Shown piece by piece: positions 18,076-25,027 of a stretch of DNA of 50,049 bases. The position numbers and the translations under genes were made by a program. How positions within the stretch are numbered: position 1 is the stretch's first letter; each line of letters begins with the position of its first letter. Source of the stretch: JBOHER01 sp050701115 (GTDB lineage Bacteria > Actinomycetota > Actinomycetes > Mycobacteriales > Pseudonocardiaceae). The stretch lies in assembly GCA_050701115.1 (NCBI GenBank), contig JBOHER010000302.1, positions 1 to 50,049 of the forward strand, written 5' to 3'. The notes beneath the pieces are model-generated. The model did not search any database, was not told the DNA's origin, and saw nothing but the letters and a program-made list of their open reading frames with translations.

Positions 18076-19698
18076 ATGACGACGCTGACTGAGGGGTCCG
18101 GATACGAACCGTGTGCAGCGTGGCACACGGGCGTAGAGGAAACCGCTTCGGCGAAAGGGATCGACCCTGTGACTGTTGACCAGTGGCGTGCTCAGGCGCG
18201 CCCCGGCACGCGATGGAACGAACCCGGCCCTTACTACTCGAGGCCCGTTGCCACCCTGGACCGTCCGGCGTATCCCTGCACCGACGACCGGTTCGCCGAT
18301 TTCGACTGGCCCGAGTTCGACACCGACCCGGAGTACTCGCGGTACTCCGCTGAGCCGCGCATCACCCCGCAGGACGTCCGCGTCGCCATCGGCCCACAGG
18401 TCGACGCCTTGCTGGCTGAGATGGACGTCGATGTCGACGAGCTCATCCGCCTGATCAACGCCGAGACCACCATCCTGCCGGTCATCCCGGACCACATTCC
18501 CGACGAGCTCTCAACCGAGCGCACCGTCCAGTTCGCGCCGGTCAGGGTTGCCGAGCAGCCCGAGAGCGGGCTCGCCGTCGCCACGCAGCTCTGGAAGAAG
18601 CGGTTCCTCAAGGGCGCGGCCATCGCGGTGCTGATCACGCTGACTGGTGGTGGCGCCGCGGCCCTCGCGATGAACAAGTCCGTGACGGTCAACGTCGACG
18701 GCCAGCAGCAGACCGTCAACACGTTCGGGTCCACCGTCGGCGACGTGCTCGAGTCGGCGGGCATCACCGTCGGTGCACACGACGCGCTCTCGCCCTCCCC
18801 GCAGGCCGAGGTCGGCGACGGCGGTGTGATCATGCTGGAGCGCGGCCGTCAGCTCAACCTGATCGTGGACGGCGAGCAGCGGGAATCCTGGGTGCGCGCG
18901 ACGACGGTCGACGAAGCCATCGGCCAGCTCGGCATGACCAAGCTGCTGGACAAAGGTGCGTGGGTCTCTCAGCCTCGCAACAGCGCGGTGCCGCTGGACG
19001 GCATGACACTGGAGATCAAGACGCTTAAGAACATCACGGTCTTCGACGGCGGCGAGAAACCCCGCGCGGTCACCACGCACGCGGTCACCGTGCAGGAGTT
19101 CCTCGACGAGGCGAAGCTCGAGCTCGGCGGGCGGGACGAGGTGGCCAAGGGCCTCGACCGCGCGCTCGTCGACGGCACCGAGGTGCACATCACCCGTACC
19201 GGCGTTTCCGTCGTGAACATCAAGGAACCGATCGAGGCGCCGGTCAAGGAGATCGAGGACGACTCGCTCGACGAGGGCACCGAGAAGGTCGTTGACGAGG
19301 GCAAGGCCGGCGAGAAGATCGTCACCTACCGGATCACCAAGCGGAACAACGAAGAGGTCAAGCGCGAGGAGCTCTCGAGCAAGGTCATCCGCGAGGCGGA
19401 GGCCAAAGTGATCAGGGTGGGTACCAAGCAGCCGGAGGTCAGTGACGCAGGCGTGTGGGACCGGCTGGCGCAATGCGAGTCCACCGGTAACTGGTCGATC
19501 AACACCGGCAACGGCTACTACGGCGGCCTGCAGTTCGACAAGCAGACCTGGGACGCCTACGGCGGCGATGCCTACGCGGCCTACCCGCACCAGGCTTCGC
19601 GGGAACAGCAGATCACCATCGCCACCAAGCTCAGGGACGACCGAGGCGGCTACGGTGCCTGGCCCGCGTGCGCGCGCAAACTCGGCCTGCCGACGTAG
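18076..19698 (+). CDS. rpfB: Resuscitation-promoting factor, RpfB type
   Basis: Up to 540 residues. Order: hydrophilic N-terminal part (1-178), one membrane helix (about 179-198), three DUF348 repeats (about 200-375), a G5 domain (about 380-450) and the lysozyme-like Rpf domain (457-535) with catalytic Glu468 in AQCESTGNW and a Cys467/Cys532 pair. Rpf enzymes cleave peptidoglycan and help wake dormant cells. The cytoplasmic N-terminal region is much longer than in mycobacterial RpfB, which starts close to the helix. A GTG at 18169 with an upstream AAAGGG is an alternative start and shortens it by 31 residues. tatD lies upstream and ksgA downstream. Confidence 0.93.
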   Translation: MTTLTEGSGYEPCAAWHTGVEETASAKGIDPVTVDQWRAQARPGTRWNEPGPYYSRPVATLDRPAYPCTDDRFADFDWPEFDTDPEYSRYSAEPRITPQDVRVAIGPQVDALLAEMDVDVDELIRLINAETTILPVIPDHIPDELSTERTVQFAPVRVAEQPESGLAVATQLWKKRFLKGAAIAVLITLTGGGAAALAMNKSVTVNVDGQQQTVNTFGSTVGDVLESAGITVGAHDALSPSPQAEVGDGGVIMLERGRQLNLIVDGEQRESWVRATTVDEAIGQLGMTKLLDKGAWVSQPRNSAVPLDGMTLEIKTLKNITVFDGGEKPRAVTTHAVTVQEFLDEAKLELGGRDEVAKGLDRALVDGTEVHITRTGVSVVNIKEPIEAPVKEIEDDSLDEGTEKVVDEGKAGEKIVTYRITKRNNEEVKREELSSKVIREAEAKVIRVGTKQPEVSDAGVWDRLAQCESTGNWSINTGNGYYGGLQFDKQTWDAYGGDAYAAYPHQASREQQITIATKLRDDRGGYGAWPACARKLGLPT

Positions 19699-19714
19699 TC
19701 CGCTCCGCTCGATC

Positions 19715-19720
19715 TAGGCT
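19715..19720 (+). promoter_or_regulatory. Leaderless -10 element of ksgA
   Basis: TAGGCT ends six bases before the GTG at 19727. Confidence 0.65.
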
Positions 19721-19726
19721 TGCCGG

Positions 19727-20677
19727 GTGACCGAAACGCCGGGAGTCGCCCTGCTCGGCCCCGCCGAGATCCGGCAGATCGCCGCGGAACTCGAGGTGCG
19801 CCCGACCAAGAAGCTCGGTCAGAACTTCGTGCACGATCCCAACACCGTGCGCCGCATCGTCGAGCTTGCCAAGGTGCGCTCGGAAGACGTCGTGCTGGAG
19901 GTCGGTCCCGGGCTGGGGTCGTTGACCCTTGGCCTGCTCGGCGCCGGTGCGCGCGTCATGGCCGTCGAGATCGACCCGGTGCTGGCCGCCAGATTGCCCG
20001 CCACCGCTGCGACTCGGGCGCCTGGGGCGGCTGGGCTGCTGACCGTGCACCAGGCCGACGCGCTGCGGATGCGCGCCGCCGATCTCGCGCAAGCCCCGAC
20101 ATTGCTGGTTGCCAACCTGCCCTACAACGTCGCGGTGCCGGTAGTGCTGCATCTGCTCGCGGAGTGCCCGACGCTGCTGCGTGGGCTGGTCATGGTGCAG
20201 ACCGAGGTCGCCGACCGGATGGCGGCAAGCCCTGGTGGGCGCATTTACGGTGTGCCGAGCGTGAAGCTGGCTTGGTACGGCCGCGTGCGTAAGGTCGCTC
20301 CGGTGCCACGGGCGGTGTTCTGGCCGGTGCCCAATGTGGATTCCGCGCTGGTGGCCTTCGAACGCACCGGACAGCCTGCTGGAGTCACCCGGGCCGCGGT
20401 GTTCGCCGTCGTGGACGCCGCCTTCGCGCAGCGGCGCAAAACCCTGCGGGCGGCCTTGGCCTCCTGGGCGGGTTCCGCGGAGCGCGCAGGTGAGTTGCTC
20501 CGGGCAGCCGGGATCGATCCGGCCACCCGTGGCGAGCAGCTGACCGTCCGGGACTTCGCGCGCATCGCCGCTCAAGCCGAGCTCCGCGGCTGCACGAACC
20601 GCGGACACGGCTGCACGAACCGCGGACACGGCTGCACGAACCGCGGACACGGCCATCGGTGTGATCTCGGCCGCTGA
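19727..20677 (+). CDS. ksgA: 16S rRNA dimethyladenosine transferase (KsgA/RsmA)
   Basis: 316 residues. It dimethylates two adjacent adenines near the 3' end of 16S rRNA during 30S assembly. Motifs: KKLGQNFVHDPN, VLEVGPGLGSLT (SAM site), VEIDP, NLPYNVAVPV (the catalytic NLPY), VPRAVFWPVPNVDSALV, and FAQRRKTLR in the C-terminal domain. After the normal domain end the tail carries three exact copies of the heptapeptide CTNRGHG encoded by a 21-bp tandem repeat, then HRCDLGR. Such a tail is not part of the family. The gene ends about 50 bases before a SAM riboswitch. Confidence 0.95.
   Translation: MTETPGVALLGPAEIRQIAAELEVRPTKKLGQNFVHDPNTVRRIVELAKVRSEDVVLEVGPGLGSLTLGLLGAGARVMAVEIDPVLAARLPATAATRAPGAAGLLTVHQADALRMRAADLAQAPTLLVANLPYNVAVPVVLHLLAECPTLLRGLVMVQTEVADRMAASPGGRIYGVPSVKLAWYGRVRKVAPVPRAVFWPVPNVDSALVAFERTGQPAGVTRAAVFAVVDAAFAQRRKTLRAALASWAGSAERAGELLRAAGIDPATRGEQLTVRDFARIAAQAELRGCTNRGHGCTNRGHGCTNRGHGHRCDLGR
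20588..20650 (+). repeat. 21-bp tandem triplication inside ksgA
   Basis: The 21-base unit beginning GGCTGCACGAACC occurs three times without any change, at 20588, 20609 and 20630. It keeps the frame and adds (CTNRGHG)x3, rich in Cys, His and Gly, to the KsgA C-terminus. Confidence 0.95.
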
Positions 20678-20729
20678 GGAGGGTAGTGGCTTGCCAATGA
20701 GCGGTCCGGTCGGATGTAATGCAGGGGCA

Positions 20730-20815
20730 TCCATCCCGAGCGGCTGAGAGACCTGGCTCCAGGAAGCCGCAGCAACCACCCCGAGTGGGCAGGTGCTTCC
20801 GCCAGGGTCGATGGA
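20730..20815 (+). promoter_or_regulatory. SAM-I (S-box) riboswitch
   Basis: P1 is TCCATC (20730-20735) with GATGGA (20810-20815). Between them lie the class I core elements in order: GAGCGGCTGAGAGA, GGCTCC, AAGCCGCAGCAACC and GGTGC-CC. The 3' strand of P1 overlaps GGAGGA (20813-20818), the ribosome site of the leader ORF at 20822. SAM binding that stabilises P1 would therefore hide that site, which suggests translational shut-off when SAM is plentiful. Core motif order is seen directly; class I rather than IV is my judgement. Confidence 0.82.
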
Positions 20816-20821
20816 GGAATT

Positions 20822-20929
20822 GTGTCTCACTCACCACGCGCCACCGTGATCACCGACACCTACCGGTCACGAATGCTCACCCGACGCCGCGTCGTCGATC
20901 AGGGACGCCGCACCGTCTGTGCGTGTTGA
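20822..20929 (+). CDS. Short Cys-containing leader peptide
   Basis: A 35-codon ORF from GTG, four bases after GGAGGA, directly behind the riboswitch. Its end, MLTRRRVVDQGRRTVCAC, resembles the actinobacterial leader peptides with the pattern LTxRRxVDxxR...C found upstream of sulfur-metabolism genes. Cys codons lie third-last (UGU) and last (UGU) before the stop, so ribosome stalling on cysteine shortage could affect the downstream hairpins and gene. It is probably a regulatory ORF whose product matters little. Coding is supported by position, ribosome site and family-like end, not by experiment. Confidence 0.65.
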   Translation: MSHSPRATVITDTYRSRMLTRRRVVDQGRRTVCAC

Positions 20930-20971
20930 CCCCGGCTGTTTCCCCGGCGAGTCGACCCCAGATCTAGTCCC

Positions 20972-20999
20972 TGCCTCATCCGGCCATTGCCGGCAGGCG
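20972..20999 (+). promoter_or_regulatory. Alternative hairpins between leader ORF and MetN-like gene
   Basis: CCGGC(20982-20986)/GCCGG(20991-20995) and CCTGCC(20972-20977)/GGCAGG(20994-20999) share bases 20994-20995, so they compete in part. This is the layout of an attenuation switch, but no U-tract is present. Downstream, AGGAG lies six bases before the GTG at 21060. Confidence 0.4.
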
Positions 21000-21059
21000 C
21001 CACCTGGCACCGCGCCTCCGCGCCAGACGCGAGCCCGTGCCCACTCATCAGGAGCTTTC

Positions 21060-22124
21060 GTGATTACCGTCGAGAACCTGACCAAGTCCTTCCATACCGC
21101 AACCGAATCCATCGCAGCCGTGCGCGGCGTCAGCCTCACCATCGAGTCCGGCGCGTTCTACGGCGTCTTCGGCCCGCCAGGTTCGGGCAAGTCCACCCTC
21201 ACCGGCCTGATCGGCCTGCGGGATCGCCCCGACACGGGCGCGGTTCGCCTGGACGGGGTGAACCCGGCGACGCTGGACGGCCGCAGGCTCCGGGAGGTGC
21301 GCGGCCAGCTCGGTTTCCTGGACTCCTCGTGCATCCTGCGCGCCGAGCGCACCGCCGCGGGCAACATCGCGTCGCCGCTCGAGCAGCTTGGCGTCGACGG
21401 CCCGCAGCGTCGCGCGAAGGTCGCCGAACTGCTCGACCTCGTCGGACTCACCCGGGGTGCCGCGCAGCATCCCGCCGAGCTCAACGACGGGCAGCGCCGA
21501 CGCGTGGCGTTGGCCCGCGCGCTCGCCGTCAACCCTGCTGTGCTGCTGGTCGACGACCTCACGGCGGGGCTGGCCACCGAGCAGTCCGCAGGCGTTCTCG
21601 CCGCGCTGGACCGCGCACGCGGCGAGCTTGGCGCCACCGTGGTGCTGGCGACCGCGGAAGCCGATGTGGTGCGCAAGGTCTGCGACAACGTCGCCGTGCT
21701 GGCCGACGGTGCGCTGCTGGAGAGCGGCAGCGTGTTCGATCTGCTGGCCGACCAGTCCAGCCACACCGCGCGCAGGCTGCTACCCGCGGTGGACTCCGGC
21801 TCCGTCCGATTGGCCGGGTACGACCGGGTCGCTGACATCGTGCTGGTCGGATTCGCCGCGGTGGACGGATTGCTGCCCGAGGCGGGCGACCGGTTCCAGG
21901 CGGAGATCAGCACCCTCGACGGCGGTCGCACGCGGGTCGGGGAGACCCCGATCGGCCGGTTCCGGATCGGTCTGCGCGGCGAGCGTGCGGAGTCCGCACT
22001 CGGCTGGCTTCGCGAGCGTGGCGTCCAGGTTCGTCCGGTCGAGTTCGCGCAGGCTGCTCGGGTGTCGCGGGTCGGCGGATTGGTCGCTCGCGGCGAGCGT
22101 CACCTTGCCGGAGTGGCCGCGTAG
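21060..22124 (+). CDS. MetN-like ABC ATPase with NIL domain, degenerate active site
   Basis: 354 residues from a GTG with AGGAG upstream. It is homologous to MetN, the ATPase of the methionine importer: ABC domain (1-235) plus a C-terminal NIL/ACT-like domain (about 255-330, ending GRFRIGLRGERAESALGWLR) which in MetN binds methionine. Walker A GPPGSGKST (38-46) is intact. The Q-loop Gln is replaced (FLDSS), LSGGQ reads LNDGQ (141-145), the Walker B Glu is Asp (LLVDD, 166), and the switch His is missing (ATAEAD in place of THE). No MetI permease or MetQ lipoprotein gene is nearby; ispE follows. It may bind ATP and methionine yet hydrolyse poorly. Control by the riboswitch and leader ORF is inferred from position. 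Confidence 0.88.
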   Translation: MITVENLTKSFHTATESIAAVRGVSLTIESGAFYGVFGPPGSGKSTLTGLIGLRDRPDTGAVRLDGVNPATLDGRRLREVRGQLGFLDSSCILRAERTAAGNIASPLEQLGVDGPQRRAKVAELLDLVGLTRGAAQHPAELNDGQRRRVALARALAVNPAVLLVDDLTAGLATEQSAGVLAALDRARGELGATVVLATAEADVVRKVCDNVAVLADGALLESGSVFDLLADQSSHTARRLLPAVDSGSVRLAGYDRVADIVLVGFAAVDGLLPEAGDRFQAEISTLDGGRTRVGETPIGRFRIGLRGERAESALGWLRERGVQVRPVEFAQAARVSRVGGLVARGERHLAGVAA

Positions 22125-22143
22125 CCACCGCGCGTGGGCGACG

Positions 22144-22149
22144 TAGGCT
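22144..22149 (+). promoter_or_regulatory. Leaderless -10 element of ispE
   Basis: TAGGCT ends six bases before the GTG at 22156. It would give ispE and the ABC-F gene a promoter free of riboswitch control. Confidence 0.65.
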
Positions 22150-22155
22150 TACCAG

Positions 22156-23121
22156 GTGCTCGCTGTCGTACCGCCACCGGTCACCGTCCGGGTGCCTTCC
22201 AAGATCAACCTGCACCTGGCGGTCGGTGACCTGCGCGCGGACGGCTTTCACGAGCTGACCACGGTCTTCCAGGCCCTCTCGCTGATCGATGAGGTGACCG
22301 TCGCGGCGAGCGAGGAACCCGGCGTAGAGGTCTACGGCGAAGGCGAGAAGAGCGTTCCGCGCGGTACGAACAACCTTGCCTGGCGTGCCGTGCGGGAGCT
22401 GGCCGGATACGTCGGCAGGGAAAGCGACGAGTCCAAGGTGCGGGTGGTGATCCGCAAGGGCATTCCGGTCGCGGGCGGCATGGCAGGCGGCAGCGCCGAT
22501 GCCGCTGCCGCGCTGGTCGGGTTGGCCGCGCTGTGGCATCTGGACGTCTCCCGGGAAGAGCTGGGCACCATCGCCGCCAAGCTCGGTAGCGACGTGCCGT
22601 TCGCGCTCTCCGGCGGCACGGCGCTCGGCACCGGACGGGGGCACCGGCTGGTCCCGGTGCTGGGCAGGCACACGTTCCACTGGGTACTCGCCTTCGACTC
22701 CAAGGGCCTGTCCACGCCTCGGGTGTTCGCCGAACTGGATCGGCTGCGCGCCGAAGGGGATCCGCCGCGTATCGGATCGCACGCACCGGTGGTCGAGGCG
22801 CTGGCATCGGGGGATCCGCGCCAGCTCGCGCTGTTGCTCGGCAACGACATGCAAGCAGCGGCGGTGTCATTGCGCCCGTCGTTGCGCCGGACTCTGCGCG
22901 CCGGGGTCGAGGCCGGAGCCCTCGCTGGGACGGTGTCCGGTTCGGGACCGACGTGTGCCTTCCTGTGCACCGACGCGGACTCGGCCGTCGAGGTCGCCGC
23001 CCGGCTTGCCGGCGCCGGTGTGTGCCGTACTGTCCGGGTGGCGCACGGGCCGGTGCACGGAGCCAGGGTCGTCGGCGGCGAGGAGACCACCCGCCCTACC
23101 CCTCCGCAGGTGCACGCGTAG
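22156..23121 (+). CDS. ispE: 4-diphosphocytidyl-2-C-methyl-D-erythritol kinase
   Basis: 321 residues, GHMP kinase family. It phosphorylates CDP-methylerythritol in the non-mevalonate isoprenoid pathway, needed for decaprenyl phosphate and quinones. Motifs: VPSKINLHL (motif 1), GIPVAGGMAGGSADAAAAL (ATP loop) and GTVSGSGPTCAFL (motif 3). The ksgA-ispE-ABC-F order is common in actinobacteria, here interrupted by the MetN-like gene. The ATG of the ABC-F gene follows its TAG with no base between, so the two are co-translated. Confidence 0.95.
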   Translation: MLAVVPPPVTVRVPSKINLHLAVGDLRADGFHELTTVFQALSLIDEVTVAASEEPGVEVYGEGEKSVPRGTNNLAWRAVRELAGYVGRESDESKVRVVIRKGIPVAGGMAGGSADAAAALVGLAALWHLDVSREELGTIAAKLGSDVPFALSGGTALGTGRGHRLVPVLGRHTFHWVLAFDSKGLSTPRVFAELDRLRAEGDPPRIGSHAPVVEALASGDPRQLALLLGNDMQAAAVSLRPSLRRTLRAGVEAGALAGTVSGSGPTCAFLCTDADSAVEVAARLAGAGVCRTVRVAHGPVHGARVVGGEETTRPTPPQVHA

Positions 23122-24972
23122 ATGGCGAATTTGATCAACACCGAGGCTGTTTCCAAGTCCTACGGCGAGCGGGTGCTGCTCGATGGAGTCTCCCTCGGAG
23201 TCGACGAGGGTGACCGGATCGGCGTCGTCGGGCTCAACGGTGGTGGCAAGACCACCCTGCTGGAGATTCTCGCCGGGGTCGTGGCTCCGGACAACGGACG
23301 GGTGAGCCGGTCACGTGACCTGCGGATCGCCGTCGTCACCCAGCGCAGCGAACTCGGTGCGGAGGTCTCCGTCCGGGACGCCGTGCTCGCCGGTTACTCC
23401 GCGGAACACGAGTGGGCAGCCGATGCACGTGTTCGGTCCATTGTGGACGGACTTGGGGTCACCGCGCTGGGACTCGATTCCCGAGTGGGCCAGTTGTCCG
23501 GTGGCGAGCGGCGCCGGGTGGCGCTGGCCGCCGCCTTGGTGCGCGAACTCGATCTTCTGGTGCTGGACGAACCAACCAACCACCTGGACGTCGAGGGTGT
23601 GCGCTGGCTGGCCGAGCACCTGCTGGCCCGCCGGGCGGCGCTGATCGTGGTCACCCACGACCGATGGTTCCTGGATGCGGTGTGCACCCGAACCTGGGAG
23701 GTCGTCAGCTCGGGCGCGGGTGTCCCGCAAGGTGGTGGGACTGTCGAGCAGTACCAGGGCGGCTACGCCGACTGGGTGTTCGCTCGGGCCGAGCGGGCCA
23801 GGCTGGTGGCCTCGGCCGAGGAGAAGCGCCGCAATCTTGCCCGCAAGGAGCTGGCCTGGCTGCAACGCGGCGCCAAGGCACGCACCTCCAAACCCAGGTA
23901 CCGGGTGGAAGCCGCTGAGGCGCTCATCTCGGATGTGCCGCCGCCTCGGGACACCACTTCGCTGCACGCGTTCGCCCGCCGCAGGCTCGGCAAGACCGTC
24001 GTCGAGCTGGAGGACGTGACCGCGTCGATGGGCGACCGTACCCTGCTGGACGACGTCACCTGGCGGATCGGCCCTGGCGATCGGATCGGCCTGGTCGGCG
24101 TCAACGGGTCGGGCAAGACAACCTTGCTGCGACTGCTGGCGGGGGAGCGCGAGCCGGAGAGCGGCAAGCGCGTCGAGGGCAAGACGGTGCGGCTGGCGTA
24201 TCTGCGTCAGGAGTCGGAGGACCTGCCCACCCGTCGCCCAGCCACCACCCCCAACGGAGGCGCTTCGCGCAGCGGCGACTCCGGCTTACGGGTGCTGGAG
24301 GCGGTCGAGGAGATCGCCCGCCGGGTCGTGCTGGGCAAGCACGAGATGTCGGCTTCGCAGCTGGCTGAGCGCTTCGGGTTCCCCGCCGCCCGGCAGTGGA
24401 CGCCGGTCAGGGACCTCTCCGGCGGCGAGCGCAGGCGGCTTGCGCTGATTCGGCTGCTCATGGCCGAGCCGAACGTGCTGTTGCTCGATGAGCCGACCAA
24501 CGACCTGGACATCGACACCCTGCAGCAGCTCGAGGACCTGCTCGACTCGTGGCCGGGAACGCTGGTCGTCGTCTCGCACGACCGGTACCTCGTGGAACGG
24601 GTCTGCGACACCGTGGTTGCGCTGTTCGGCGACGGGCGTATCACCGACCTGCCCGGCGGCATCGACGAGTACCTGGCGCGCAGGGACAACGCAGCGCGGC
24701 CGCAAGGGAGTGCGGATCCGGGTGCGCGGCAAGGGACGCCGCAGTCCCGGTCCAGCGCGGCCGAGCAGCGCGCCGCGCGTAAGGAACTCGCCAAGCTGGA
24801 GCGGCGGCTCGACGTGTTGCACGACAAGGAGCGCACGTTGCACAAGGCATTGGCCGCCGCCGCTACCGACCCCGGCAAGCTGATGGACCTCGACGCCGAG
24901 TTGACAACGGTGCTGGCTGAGATCTCCGACGTGGAGCTGCGCTGGATGCACGCCGCCGATGTCGCCGAGTAG
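23122..24972 (+). CDS. ABC-F family ATP-binding protein
   Basis: 616 residues with two complete ABC domains and no membrane part. First: GLNGGGKTT (37-45), LSGGERRRVALA, LLVLDEPTNHLD. Second: GVNGSGKTT (about 326-334), LSGGERRRLALI, VLLLDEPTNDLD. The interdomain linker is Arg/Lys-rich with a basic helical segment (EEKRRNLARKELAWLQRG), and the C-terminus is a predicted coiled coil (KELAKLERRLDVLHDKERT). ABC-F proteins act on the ribosome in translation or in antibiotic protection. This position after ispE is conserved in actinobacteria, which favours a housekeeping (Uup-like) role over self-resistance. Confidence 0.93.
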   Translation: MANLINTEAVSKSYGERVLLDGVSLGVDEGDRIGVVGLNGGGKTTLLEILAGVVAPDNGRVSRSRDLRIAVVTQRSELGAEVSVRDAVLAGYSAEHEWAADARVRSIVDGLGVTALGLDSRVGQLSGGERRRVALAAALVRELDLLVLDEPTNHLDVEGVRWLAEHLLARRAALIVVTHDRWFLDAVCTRTWEVVSSGAGVPQGGGTVEQYQGGYADWVFARAERARLVASAEEKRRNLARKELAWLQRGAKARTSKPRYRVEAAEALISDVPPPRDTTSLHAFARRRLGKTVVELEDVTASMGDRTLLDDVTWRIGPGDRIGLVGVNGSGKTTLLRLLAGEREPESGKRVEGKTVRLAYLRQESEDLPTRRPATTPNGGASRSGDSGLRVLEAVEEIARRVVLGKHEMSASQLAERFGFPAARQWTPVRDLSGGERRRLALIRLLMAEPNVLLLDEPTNDLDIDTLQQLEDLLDSWPGTLVVVSHDRYLVERVCDTVVALFGDGRITDLPGGIDEYLARRDNAARPQGSADPGARQGTPQSRSSAAEQRAARKELAKLERRLDVLHDKERTLHKALAAAATDPGKLMDLDAELTTVLAEISDVELRWMHAADVAE

Positions 24973-25015
24973 ACACCTCGCCACCTGGGTACCCTCGACG
25001 CTACCGAGAAGTAGT

Positions 25016-25021
25016 TAGGCT
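25016..25021 (+). promoter_or_regulatory. Leaderless -10 element of the acyl-activating enzyme gene
   Basis: TAGGCT ends six bases before the ATG at 25028. Confidence 0.65.
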
Positions 25022-25027
25022 CGGAGT

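Noticed and set aside
17940..18170. A c-di-AMP (ydaO) riboswitch before rpfB, as known for some rpf genes
   Set aside because: The expected GGGGGAACC, GGGGTGAATCC and CAGCTAACC elements are not present; only a loose match GAACC...CAGC was seen.
23122..24972. ABC-F protein as self-resistance gene of an antibiotic cluster
   Set aside because: No biosynthetic genes are present and the ispE-ABC-F pairing is widely conserved.
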